This document shows positions 13,870 to 27,000 of a stretch of DNA of 64,000 nt, in pieces. The first letter of the stretch is position 1. The number at the start of each line of letters is the position of its first letter. Position numbers and translations under genes: made by a program. The notes beneath the pieces are model-generated. The model saw only the letters and a list, made by a program, of their open reading frames with translations. It ran no database searches and was not told the DNA's origin. Origin of the DNA: Salticus scenicus (lineage: Eukaryota > Arthropoda > Arachnida > Araneae > Salticidae); the NCBI GenBank assembly GCA_963930645.1, contig OZ005650.1, positions 64,546,718 through 64,610,717 on the forward strand. The letters run 5' to 3'.

Positions 13870-14920
13870 TTAAAACCTTCCTTACAGACTGAAATGCATA
13901 CAACAAAAGCAGAAGGATAACTAAATCTAATCCTGTTCCAGATCTGGAATGTGTGCATACATTTCTATCCAAAAGTAAAATGAATCTAATCACAAAGTAT
14001 TTCTGCTGAACTTTAGGATGTATTTAAAATATTATGAAGATTTTTTATATTACCTGTTTATTTTGCTAAAAGCTAAAAAACATTTAAGATATGTAAGAAA
14101 TTAAGTGACAAACATTCCTATACTTTTTAAAATGCTTTAATGTATAATAAAATATGTAAATTTTGAGCCTCAAAGTCATTTTCGAACTGGAACAGAGATA
14201 AATTTGATCATAAGAATGATTCATTTTTTATTACATATACCTACATGAAATCACACTTAATGAATTATTTTTCAATGTTTTTCCCAAAAGCTGTTTTTTC
14301 ACAACTTTATATACTATAATATATTATTTACAATATATATATATATATATATCTTCAATTTACTTTTATAATTTAAAATCTTTGATAATTTTAAAATTTT
14401 AAAATCAATTTAAAAATAAAGTTTAATTTTAAAATCAGTCACTGTTTATGAAGGCATTTAACTGGATAACGCCCCCTTCCCCAATAAATAAATAAAATAA
14501 AAGTGTGGGGGAGAACTATTTTCAAAATAAATAACTTTTCATATTTCTAAACATACTAACATAAATATTGCATTAAATAAATACAACTTTACACATTTCA
14601 TCGGAATATTCTTAATATTATTATTGCACATTACATGGATTAATGGAACTATAATAATAAATAAATAAATAAAAGCTATTTAACCTTATTATGTTTTCAA
14701 TCAATAGCATATTTATATTTTTATTAAAGCAGTTTTCTTTTCTTTTAATGAATGTAAAATCAAATGTATCAAGAAATAAGTAATATAAATATCAACATCA
14801 CAAAATGTTATTATTGGTACAGAACATATTATATATGACTAACGATAGTATTTATACTATAAATTCATAAAATCTTTTAGTTTAGATAAATATTAATTCT
14901 ATTAATTATAAAGTGCTGTG
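13870..14920. other. intergenic, downstream of the golgin gene
   Basis: AT-rich with (TA)n near 14334-14352 and AAAT repeats near 14487 and 14661; no gene seen. Confidence 0.45.
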
Positions 14921-14926
14921 TTTATT
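14921..14926 (-). terminator. poly(A) signal of the golgin gene
   Basis: AATAAA on the minus strand about 50 bp after the TAA stop at 14975-14977, a normal spacing for a short 3' UTR. Confidence 0.6.
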
Positions 14927-14974
14927 GATTAAAGTGAAGTTCATGAGATATATTAAGCAATAACAATTAGCTTC

Positions 14975-15045
14975 TTAAGAAAGGCCAGACCAACGATGAA
15001 GATAGCTTCCCCAGCCAGAATTCATATTATCATCAGATTGTACAT
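14975..15045 (-). CDS. TRIP11: golgin terminal exon m
   Basis: 71 nt, acceptor TGTAG; completes a split Asp and encodes a 22-residue tail rich in Gly/Trp (GWGSYLHRWSGLS) before TAA. Confidence 0.85.
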
Positions 15046-18000
15046 CTACAGAAAACAAACAAACAAACAAATAAATAAAACAAAATAAAAAATATTTTTT
15101 ACACAATATTATGAAAAAATAACTGCTAATATAGATAAAACTTATAAATTATGTGTTTTATATCTCCCCCCCCCCATCTTTTTCTGCTTTCATTAATTAC
15201 TAGCACAGCAGCCCCTTTTTGTATAACAAATAGAGCAGATAAAATAAATGACACCATAACTTTCAACTGAAGGCTTAACTGAAAGAATTATACTTAAATA
15301 ACATAAAAAATCAAAGAAAAAACTTAATATAATAACTATCGATAAAGAGCACAGATAACTGAAAGAATGTACAGTTTTAATGAAATTTAAGAAAATGAAA
15401 CAGATAAAATAATAATAATTGACTAACTGAAAGAACAGAATTCTATGTTTAAATACACAAAAAAATAAATAATAATAATATAGTAATTGTTACGAAGAAA
15501 AGAAAGAAGCTTCATTATTTAAAAATGAAAAATAACTTTTTTTAAAACACTATTTACACATTTAAATGAGAAGTTAAGAACATGAAAACTGTTTGAGTTT
15601 GAATAAAATCTTTTAGAAAGTCAAATAAACAAATACAGGGAATGATGTCATAACTTTCAGCAAGAATCAAAATTAAATATTAAAGAGCTTTGAAGGAACA
15701 ATTTCAATTACCTGAAAAAATTTTATCTACTTCTTTTTTGTTTAAAATACCTCAATTTGAAAAACAACCAACCTTAAACTGAAAAATCAACAGAAAAAAA
15801 AAAAATTCAATGAGGTGCGTCTAAGCACCTCATTGGTTTCCTCGGCCAGGTTTTATATCTCTCAATCAGTGGTCTAAATTCTAGAGTGCACACAGACATT
15901 TTTTTTTTCTTTTACACACACACATGTAATATTATCTTGAAATATGGGTGGAGTTGGGATCCTTCCTTCACCTGTTACTGGAGTCATTAACTTGCAGTCT
16001 AGGCACAATAATTACTGGTCATCTGGCTTTACTTGACTTTTAATCTCCATAAATTCTGAGGACTAGGAAGGCAATGGAAAGTTCGGATATTAAGCACGTA
16101 ATCCTATTTGGGGTTCCGCTGGACATTATTACCAAAATTGCCATAGATCCTTTCTGGATCTTGGGGCCGGAATGACCCGAGGATGGCTTGCTCGTTAGTG
16201 AGTTCTTTTTAGCAGATGATAGTTTCAAGACCTCTCAAGTCTCTCCTCCTCTAATTTTTTCGAGTTTCATGTTTTATACCCGTAATTTTTGCTGTAATTT
16301 GGCGTATTTCTAATCTCCTCCCTATTTTTCTTTTATTGGCTACTTTATTTAATAACACGCATCTTCTTTGTGTCCTATTTGCTAATAATTTCGTTTTTCC
16401 CAGACAGTCTGGAACCTTAACTGGTCAAAGTCGCCAAGTCATTAACACAATATTTATAGCTTTATTTGACATAAATAATCAAACCCTAATTTATAATCAT
16501 AAATCTTTTATTTCTTTTAACATCGCTAATTTAATTCTTGTATTGAATCTTTTGGTGCCAACTAATCTTTTATTACTCATTAAACTTATTTATAGACTAT
16601 TTCTAGACATCAAAATGCTTATTCAATTTAAATGATTAACTTGTTTATTTTGGAATGATTTTGCAATATTACTTTGAAATATAAAAAGAATGCCCTGAAA
16701 TATGAAAATAATAATTTAAAATATAAAAATATTAATTTAATTCCTATCTTTTTAAATTGTATTATATAAATATATATATATAATAAAGATGCTCCATTAA
16801 GCACAGTAGAAGCCAAGCAACAGATACAAGATCACTGAAACACCAATGACCAACAAGATTAAAAAAAAATTATCAGTGGATGAAATACACCAATGCAAAG
16901 AAACCAGATCTATTAATTAACAGCCTGCAAAACAAACGAATCAACAAAGCAACACAACAAATCCCAACTCAAAACCATAAACCCATCAAAATCAATGAAA
17001 AAACAACCCAAGAAACACAAGACAGGAAGAAGGAGGCAGGCGGCAAGACTTGTGACTTGCCTGTGGGGTTAAACTAGTTTCACGCCGGCAACACTCACCC
17101 AGCCTGCCACGACCAGAACAGGAACTATATGGATTTAAAAAAGCAAAATTTCAAAGCAGATGAACAACAATGAAACCACGAAGCAACAATGAAATTCACC
17201 GATTGATCACACCGTGTCCAACAGTATTAGAACATCAAATATAGTTGACAACTCAAAAAGGAAGAAACCGAAATTCTATTGGAAAAAGAAAGTCTGCACA
17301 GCAATACAAAGCAAATGCAACAAGCCCTCCACTCTTTTTTTTTTTTTTTTTTTCTTTTTTTTTTTTATTAAATTCAATTTCACAAACCTATATATATATA
17401 TATATATATAAATATAATATTCATTATTAATGTCTAAAAGGTAACACTGAAACACATAAATTAATTTATTTTACTTATGGAACATCTTTTTTACAAAATC
17501 TTGTGTTTTAGATTTTATATACTTCAACTGAAATATTACACTAATTCTTAAAAAAAAAAAAAAATTTTTTTTGTAAAATATTTCCATTTCTTTAAAATTC
17601 CAAAAATGAAATTACCTCCTGCTACAGATTTTAACTGCTGTTGTTCATTAGAATTCAGTTTAAGCATTGTTGTAAGTACAGGAATTAGCATTGCTCTTTC
17701 ACTCCCAGGTTGTAAAGTAGCAAACTAAAACACAAAGAACAGACAATAATTAGAAAAATAGGCTTTATTATTCTTTTCAAAGAAAAAATGTGATAATGTG
17801 GTGTCTTTTACTAAAGATAAACTAATTTTCTTACAGAATGTAGACCTGAAAATTTAAATTTTAAATTACTCGCCAGTAAGTGGTAGACTCTTGTATATTT
17901 TTGCAATTTTTTTGACTGATTAAATAATTTCTGCATCCTAGTTAAAAAAAAAATAATAATAATAAAAAAATAAATGTCTTATTTTTGTTAAAGGAGAGTT

Positions 18001-21000
18001 TTAAAGTTTGCCAATTTTTGTGACAGGTCTGTTTAAATTTGTCTAATCTTTTTTAGAGGATCCTTTTTAAGACCATCAATTTTTGTGAAGGAACAATTTT
18101 TTTTTTTTTTTTTTTTTTTTTAAGCTGAATCGACAAATACGCGATTATTTAACTTGCAAATCATAAAAAATCTTCCTTTTTCGGTGTCTAATTTCCAAAA
18201 TTTACCCTATTTTTTAAGCTTATTTGCAAAATGTGAGAATGCTTTTTTACTATTATATTTAATTGCTGAAATAAGCCAAATTTCACATGATCGATCAACG
18301 GAATTTATTATTATAAGAGTCACAAGAGAAAAAAGTGATGAATTAAAATTTTGTAAGGCATCACTTATGTTTAGTTGCTTTGTAACAAGTATATACTTTC
18401 AGGTCTAACAGATTTTTATTATAATTATTATTATTGTTTTTTAAATTATTCTAAAAAATCAAACAGAATTATTTTAGTCTAATAATTATTAAATAAAATT
18501 ATTCCAAAAATATTTAAACTCACTTTAATAAAAATATTTTTCAAATATTCAAGATTTTCAGCATGTTGTTGCCTTTCTTTATTATTTTCAAGCCTTCTAA
18601 CTTCATCTTTTAGCACTCGAACTTGTTCACTCAGTCGCAGATTGGTGCTTTCACTATCATTTAGAAGCTTAAAAATGTAAAAGGTAATTTAAATAATTAA
18701 TTATGAGCAACAGATATATAAAAGATTTATTTATTCCATATCAATATATTTTAAATTTTACAATTATTTAATGACATAGTGGTTATTCTATCACCAAAAT
18801 CAATGTTTTGGAGATACAACTGGATATTTGAAATATATAAAGGTTAAAATAATTTTTTTTATAGTCATTTAAAAAAGGCTAAAAATGATATGTTGGCGAG
18901 TGATAAATAATTAATAAAGATTTTAGATACAAACATCATTGAAAACAGAACTGTTACACAAACCTGGGGGGGGGGGGGGGGAAGAGAACCTGAGTTTTCT
19001 CTGTTTTTTTTTTTTTTTTTTTTTCCAAAAGTAAAAATAATAGATGATATGCAATCATGCAACATTAGAAACTAATATATATTTAGAAGTTAATTGAACA
19101 CATTTAGGCTACATTAAATTTATTAATTAACTATAATAGGCAAAAATCATATAATTGACTTATTTTCTTCATTAAAGCTCTAAAATTTTCTCCAAACTAT
19201 AAAAGTAAATAATTTAAAAAATAAAATTAAAACTTTATTATGAACACAATTTCCAATGTTTTATCAAAAAAATTCTTAATTCCTTGAATTTTCTAATACA
19301 TTTTAAAATTTCTCAAGTATAGCGTTTTTAACAGATTTTTCAAATTTCCAGAGTTTTCCGAGATATCTACAAATTTCACGTGTTGTAGCAACCTCCCAAA
19401 GAAATTAAAAATCATAATTTTGAGAGTCTTTTTTAAATAAAGATTAATCATTAAAAAAAAAAAAAAGTTTCAAGAAAAAAAAAAAAAATAAATAAATAAA
19501 ATAATAATAATAAATAAAATAAATAGGAATATTTAGTTGGCATTAAAATTAGTCCAGAAGCAACTCAAAATACAGATTGGAATTGTAAAAATATTAGAAA
19601 AATAGTTTTTTTGCTAACCTAGATTAGTTGAAACAATTACTGAAATTGTCTCTTAAATGTCAAATATAGAACCGTAATTTTTGGCATATAGTCCACAGCT
19701 GTTATTTTTTAAGAACTTATAATTTATAGATAATCAGCATCAGCAGATTATTTGCAGACAATCAATTACTGGGGGAAAACAAAATGAAAGCCAAATGGAG
19801 CCAATAGGTATCTTTGCTGTAAAAAGCAAATTTACTAACATTAAAGTCTACAGAAACATTAAAGTACATAGCCCTTGTATAATTTTTAATATTAAGATCA
19901 TTTTAGACAGTTATCTTCTGGTTCAAAAACAGATTTTTCGAGACGAAGCTGTGCTTGTGGCATAGCATATGTGTCAATTTTCCTCCTACCTACCTAAAAA
20001 CAAACTTTTTCAAATTTGTTTTTCCTCTTTGTCAGATAGCTCTTTTCTATTTGTCATGTGTGATGATATGATACTTTAGAAATTAAATATTGTAATCAAG
20101 CACAAAAGCAGACAGTATGCATTTTGTTAGGTCTACCAAAAAGTTCTGAGAATTTAAATAAAAAAACTGACACAGGAAGTTGAATGAAAATTTTTACTTA
20201 TGCATACTTATATCATACTTGATCATTATATCAATCTTCTTATGTAGTATATTAATATAATCGAATAAAAATTCACGGTATCAGTTTTTTAATTCAAATG
20301 GACAGAACTTTGCGATAGACCTAATAATAAACAAACAAGTATCTACTTTTGAACACCCAATAAAAAGAAATATAAGTTCTGCATGGGATAAAAAATTTTA
20401 CAGTGTCTGATGGCACCATCTGTAGAGTGGAAAATAAAATTTATGTTTTATTTTTGCTTAAGTAGAATAAAAAATTAAAGTTACAACTATGGCTCAGTTA
20501 AATAGTCAACAGATAATATGCATCAGTGGATAACATGCACCTAGTGCATATCCACCTTTTTATCAGATAATCCGTTGAAAACTACGGTATATTAAAATAA
20601 AAATTTAGGAAGAGACACATAAATTATTTATACAGTTTTTGAAAACTTTCATATGATTTGGAAAACATGTCAAACTCAAGACACTGGGTTTTTGAAAGTC
20701 AAACTGCACAATCACTGGTTTTTTTAGTCATGCATATGTGCTCACCATCCCGATTATATATATATACATAATGATGATCTATTAGGCATAGTAGAAGCCA
20801 AACAACAGATCAACTGAAGATCACTGAAACATCAATGACCAATAAGATTAAAAATGTTCAGAAAAATGAAAAAAAAAAAAAATTCAGGAGATGAAATACA
20901 CAAATTTAAAGAATCCAGATTTATTAACAGCCAGCAAAACAAACGAATCAATAAACTAACACAACAAATCTTAACTTAAAACCATAAACTATATCAAAAT

Positions 21001-24000
21001 TTATGAAAAAATAATTTAAGAAACTTAAGAAAGGAAGGAAGGAGGCAGGCGGCAAGACTTGTGATTTGCCTGTGGGGTTAAACTAGTTTCATGCCAGCAA
21101 CACTCTCCCAGCCTGCCAAGACCAAAATAGGAGATCACAAATTTGAAAAAACAGCTAACACTGGCAAGGAATTGTAGAAAAAAATAGCTTAAAAAAAAAA
21201 AAAAAAAAAAAAACACCTGAAAGTTGGGGAATTTTCAGCAGAGCTTGCTATATCTTCCCTAATGTGTGTTCATTGGGGCACAGTACAAGAAAAATACAGT
21301 TTGTAATATTTTATTTATAAATATATTCATACTGTTTTATTTATCACAAACATAAGTGTCTTGAAGCTTTTTGTAAAATTTATATAAACTTCTTTGAGTA
21401 TTTAGATTTCTTTAAATTTCAAGAGTCGGCAAACCTTTTAGGAAACTAAACAAGCAACAATTTTCTAAACAAGATTTGTAAAGATGCAAAACATAAAAAC
21501 TCTATGTATTTACCTCACTTAAATGATCAATCTTTTTATTTGCTGTATTTAGATCTAATGCCAATTTTTCAGCATCATAAGCAGACACGAAACTGGCAGG
21601 TGCTAATAAAAAAGAGAGTGGGGGGAAAAAAATCAGTTATTTCAGTTATTAATTTAACAAATATTAAAATGAAAGTAATAAAATTGAAAAGTTGCATTTA
21701 AAAATGTACATCAATATAATTATAAATTAAAGTTATGCTATGATTATGTTTTTTCAGATATGACCTGATATTTTTGCAGCTGCTTGTTATCTTTCCGCTG
21801 AAAATTCTTTTTCTCACTCTATAGAAAGTTTGTTTCAAAAATTTAATATTTATCAATGCTACAAGATTCAATACTACATTAAGTGCATCAAATCTTACAA
21901 CCCCAGTAGCAGAAATTTTTCTGTCAATCTGAGACAACTATTTACGCATTATGCAGCATAACTTCAAAGTGAGTTACGGGGGGAAAAAAAAGTTACCAGA
22001 TTCAGTAAGCATATTTTTATTACAAGTTTGCATTTATCTAATGTTATTATCTGTTAGATATGTCAGGTTTTGGAATCTAAGTAAATAAGTTTAAAAAGAA
22101 CGGGATCCGGAATTTTCGCCCCCAGCATCTCGCCCCCGGCATTTCGCCCCCAGCATTTCGCCCCCGGGAAATTTCGCACCCCGGAAATTTCGCCCCCGGG
22201 ACATTTCGCCCCCGGAAATTTCACCCCCGAGTGATGTAAAATATAAATGTAATTACAAATAAAGATATAAACATACATTACGGTATTTCCCAAAATATTA
22301 CCATGTTTTTATTAACTTCAGTTCTTCTTTGTTTGTGTGTCCAGTACAAATCTTGCAATCGATTTTTAACTAACTTCCTGACGGGTTAGACATTTCAAAC
22401 TTTCAGAAAAGCTCAGAACACGGTGACAATGCATTTTTTTAATACTTTTTTAATACTGTTTCGGGTCCCTGCTGCCTCCGGCAGCGTTTATGATCAAACA
22501 AAAAATTTATTTAATTAACTTCCCGACTAAATAGACATTTGAAACTTTCCGAATAGTTCATCACACGGTGACAATGCATTTGTAAAATACTTTTAGTCAA
22601 CTGTTTCGGGTCCCTGCTGCCTTCGGAAGCGTTTAATATTCAACAAATAATTATTTAACTAACTCCCCGACTAGCTAGACATTTGAAACTTTCAGAAAAG
22701 TTCAGAACACGGTGACAATGCATTTTTAAAATGCTTTTAGCTAACTGTATCGGGTTCCTGCAGTCTTCGGCATCGTTTATGATTCAATAAAAAAATTATT
22801 TAACTAACTTCCCGGCTAGTTCCCGAAACCGTATTAGCATTTGAAACCTTCAGAAAAGCTGAAAACACAGTGACAATGCATTTCTTAAATATTTTTACCC
22901 AACAGTTTCGGGTCCCTGTTGCCTTCAGCAGCGTTTATATAATTCAACAGATAATTTTATTTTACTGACTTCTCGACTAGCTTCTCGACTAGCATTTGAA
23001 ACTTTTATAATTTCTCAAAATACGATAAAAATGAAATTTTTTAATAATTTTAGCCAATTGTTTCGGTCCCCGCTGCTTTCGGTAGCATTTATATGAATCA
23101 ACAATCATATAATTTTCCGACTAGCTAGAAATTTGAAACTTTTATAAAAGCTCATAACACGACGACTATGAGTTTTTAAATACTTCTAACGAGCTCTATC
23201 AATGAGTTTTTAAATACTTTTAACGAATACTTTTAACGATATTTTTTCGAGCTCCCGCTACCTTCGGTAACTTTAACCATGTTACTTCCCGACTAGCTGG
23301 ACATTTGAAAGTTTCAGAATAGCTCAGAACACGGTGACAATGCATTTTTTCGTTACTTTTTGCCAAATATTCCGGGTTCTCTTTGACTTCGGTAGCGTTT
23401 ATATGATTTAACACAAACTTTAAAAACATGTTATATAAAAAGTTCGTTCTTTTTATCTTGTAATAATTTGTTGTATAAAAATATGAAGTTTGTACAATAT
23501 TGATATATGTTTTGATTTTGTTCATAACAAGGGTTCACACACAGCATGGCGATAAAAACATGCCTAAATGAATATTGAATATATTTATTCACGCTAAAAT
23601 ATTCTTTTCTAACACAGTTCATAAATTCTGGTCCTTTTTAACTTTCAGTTAGCAAAATTACTCTGCTCCTCAATCCCATCCGTGGAGGTCAAATATGTTA
23701 TGTCATGTTTTCGGACCACCTTGAGGGCGAGACCCTGACCGTCACCAATTGCCCATTGCACAGCACTAGTGTGATGTAAAGACCCAACCAACCACCCAAC
23801 TCTGCTCCTCAAAGGGTTTAAGATCTGAGAATCTAAACTGAGGTTGTTTGCAAATATAGTACATTTTCAAAAGTAACTGTTGACTCTACGAAAGCATAGA
23901 AAGTTTTATTATGGGTTTACATTTATTATTTTACACTATTTATTAGTAATAGAGCATATAATAAATTCAATTGCATTAAACCAAAATAAATAATGCCCGC

Positions 24001-27000
24001 TTACTAAGTATGTTTTCGTTTGTTTCGTAATTCGTAAACAATTCGTCTTTTATCAATATCAGTGCAGGCTTTATCTACGGGCTGAATATTCATAAATAAA
24101 ATACATTCGTCGACAACATATTTCTGTCCTAAAGAATCAAATTCGAAACGCTAAAATGTCGACAACTTTCGCAACAATAAAATTACGGGTTCAGTCTATG
24201 GGCTGAATATTCATTAAATAAAGTGCATTTGTCGACAAGAACCCGCTGATGTCTGTACATATTATTTTATACACGCGAAAATGTCTTCAACTTTAGCTTC
24301 TTTTGAAATCTCTATGATGGTAGGTCTTATTTAATGGCCAAAACCTTTGTATTCTTGGTCATTATGAATATAATTCTCCTAAATATCTTCAAAACGGAAA
24401 GTTATATAAAGTCCAAAAAGAGAGGTGCTTAACTAGATGTTATAAGAAACCTTATACCAATTTTTAACGTTCTACGTCGAACCGTTATTGAGATAGGCGA
24501 GATAAATTACAGGCTCTCTATCTACGGGCTAAATATTCATTAATAAAAAATAATACATTCATTGACAAGAACCAGTTTATGTCTTTAAGCACAACTTTCT
24601 ACACGCAAAAAGTCTTCAAGTTTCATAACAATATCATTATTTTGAAATCTATATGATGGTAAGTCATATATAATAGCCAAAAACTTTGTATTTTTGGTCA
24701 TTATGAACATAATTTTCCTAAATATCTCCAAAACGGAAAATCATATAAAATCCATAACCATATAAATCATATAAATAGAGGTGCACAACAAGATGTTATA
24801 ACAAACCTATATACTAATTTTCAACGTTCTACATCTAACTGTTTGTGAATTATGCGAGATACCTCCCCCCCCCACACACACACGTACTTACATACTGACG
24901 TCACGAAAATTCGTGCAAAATCGTTGATATCTCTGAAACGGGACCTCGTATTAAAACCAAAGTTGGAAGTGTACAACTGGACATTATAATAGTTATGCAT
25001 ATAAATTTGCAACCTGCTACGATTATTCGTTTTTTGAGCTATGCATAATACAAAATCAATTTCGCACATCGGGATTACTAAATTCCTTATACTTTGTATA
25101 AGGAAGTAAAATTGGTAGACTCATTTTTTTAAACACCAATTTACGAGATCTAAAACTGACCTACTTAAGTAGGATGACTGTTCATTATTTTCCTCTTGTA
25201 ACCACGTAATACATGAGAAAGGATATCTAAAATGGATTTATGTAATAATTTTAAAAAAATCGTTAGAGCCATTTTTGGGATACAATCTTTTACCAAAACT
25301 TGGCAAACTCAACTATTGACCGAAAAATAATAATTACATACAAAAAGCTGTTTAAAAAAGAGTTAATATAACGAGTTGAAAAAAAAATATATCCGTGCAG
25401 TCGTTTTTAAAGGAACGCACTTGCGAAGCCTGGAATTGAACTATTTTTTTACAGGACGCCTATAAATTTTCCTGATCTAACCAACTATATTATTTAAAAG
25501 TTCATCTAATAGAGTGCTTATATAGCAAATTTGAAGAAAATTGATAGAGCCGTTTTTGAGATACGGACTTACGGTCCCACTTCCGCGTTCTGCTGTCCCA
25601 TTTCCGGTTTTTCAATTTCCCACAAAATTTGAAAAAATTATCTGTATACCAGACTCAGTTTGAAGTTTTTCGTAGTTCTATTTTTGTTAGCTTCGGGGAT
25701 ATGATACCCAGAAGATTCCGCACATACATACACATACATGCATATATTTACATACACAAACATACATATACATACATACGCACACTCTTACCAACTGCCA
25801 GAAACTACTTTTCTGGACTCAAGAGGCCTTAAAATGTATAAATCAGGTGAAAACTGGCTATCGAATTTTCGGACCGCACATTAGAAGGCAGAAAACGAGG
25901 GCAAAAGGCTGAAAATTCATAGAAACAGGGGAAAAAAGAGTCAAAATTCCATAGAAAAAAGCATGGGACGAAAACATAAAAACTCTCATATCTGCAAAAC
26001 TGTCAAATGTGAAAAGAAAAAAAAAAAAAAAAAAGTCTAACACCGGAAAGAATAATAGGACAAAATTGACTAGAAAAAGTCATCTATGAGCGGTGCTAGG
26101 CGGGCTGGAGCGTTCAATATATCGTCCGGGGTTAATACGACTCGCCTAGTATAAATTTATTAGCCTACAGTAGTAGGGTAATGAAAATTTCTTGTGTCTG
26201 TAATCTTACTTCCGTATTTATCAATAACGATCAAATTAATTAATAAATAAAACAAAGTAAAATGATATTTGATAAATTAATAAAATTGTTATGTGTGCAC
26301 TAAAAATTTAATAAATAAATAAATAATATTACTGTACACTTAAACTTTCTTTTAATTATCAGCGATAAGAAATTAATTGAACAACTTTTGCATTCGAAAA
26401 CCTTATTTTAATTCATATGTTTTATATTAAAATTAAAAGGGAAAATAGCGTGAATTAATTAGAAATATATCGAGAATTACTACATGTATATTTATATTTT
26501 TATTTTTCATCAAATATATATTTTCCACAACTCGGGGGCGAGACGCTGGGGGCGAAATTTCCGAAATCCACTGTTCGGGGGCGAAATTTCCGGGGGTGAA
26601 ATTTCTGGGGGCGAAATTTCCGGGGGGCGAGATTTCCCGGGGGCAAAATGCTGGGGGCGAAATGCTGGGGGCGAAATTTCCGTAAACCAAAAAGAACATT
26701 GAGATTTATGTTGCAGATGAAGAAAGATTTGAAATCGCAAGAATTCCGCAAGCTGTCTGATTGCCGATCGTTAGTGGGGGGAGGGTCATAAGAGATTGCA
26801 TAAGTGAGAGATATTCAACAATTTCACTTCTTTATAGATTCTAGAATCTAATAAAGCATGTTTCAAATGAATATTGACATTTATGCTGTGGATGGAGAAA
26901 GCTTAAAAATTACAACTCTTTTGTGGAAAGTTAGTTCCAATCATCGATTGTTAGCAGGAGGGTGGGTGGGGGGTGGGGTTTAAGTAAAATAAATATAAGT

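Larger units (their letters stand above)
22102..26688. mobile_element. Foldback-like element with minisatellite inverted termini
   Basis: About 4.6 kb flanked by AAAAAGAAC on both sides (22093-22101, 26689-26697). Both termini are arrays of the motif GGGGGCGAAATTTCC in inverted orientation, followed inward by a matching AT-rich stretch, so the inverted repeats reach roughly 180-200 bp. The interior holds two further tandem arrays and repeat pieces but no transposase frame. Tandem-motif inverted termini with a 9-bp duplication are the signature of Foldback elements, originally described in Drosophila. It is non-autonomous as seen. Confidence 0.7.

Noticed and set aside
17048..17079. Helitron 3' end: GGCAAG-N8-CTTGCC hairpin followed by CTAG and T
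   Set aside because: Both copies of this dispersed repeat stay similar beyond CTAG, so CTAG is not the element end.
26433..26751. Pro/Arg-rich repeat proteins on both strands
   Set aside because: They arise from translating the GGGGGCGAAATTTCC minisatellite in several frames.
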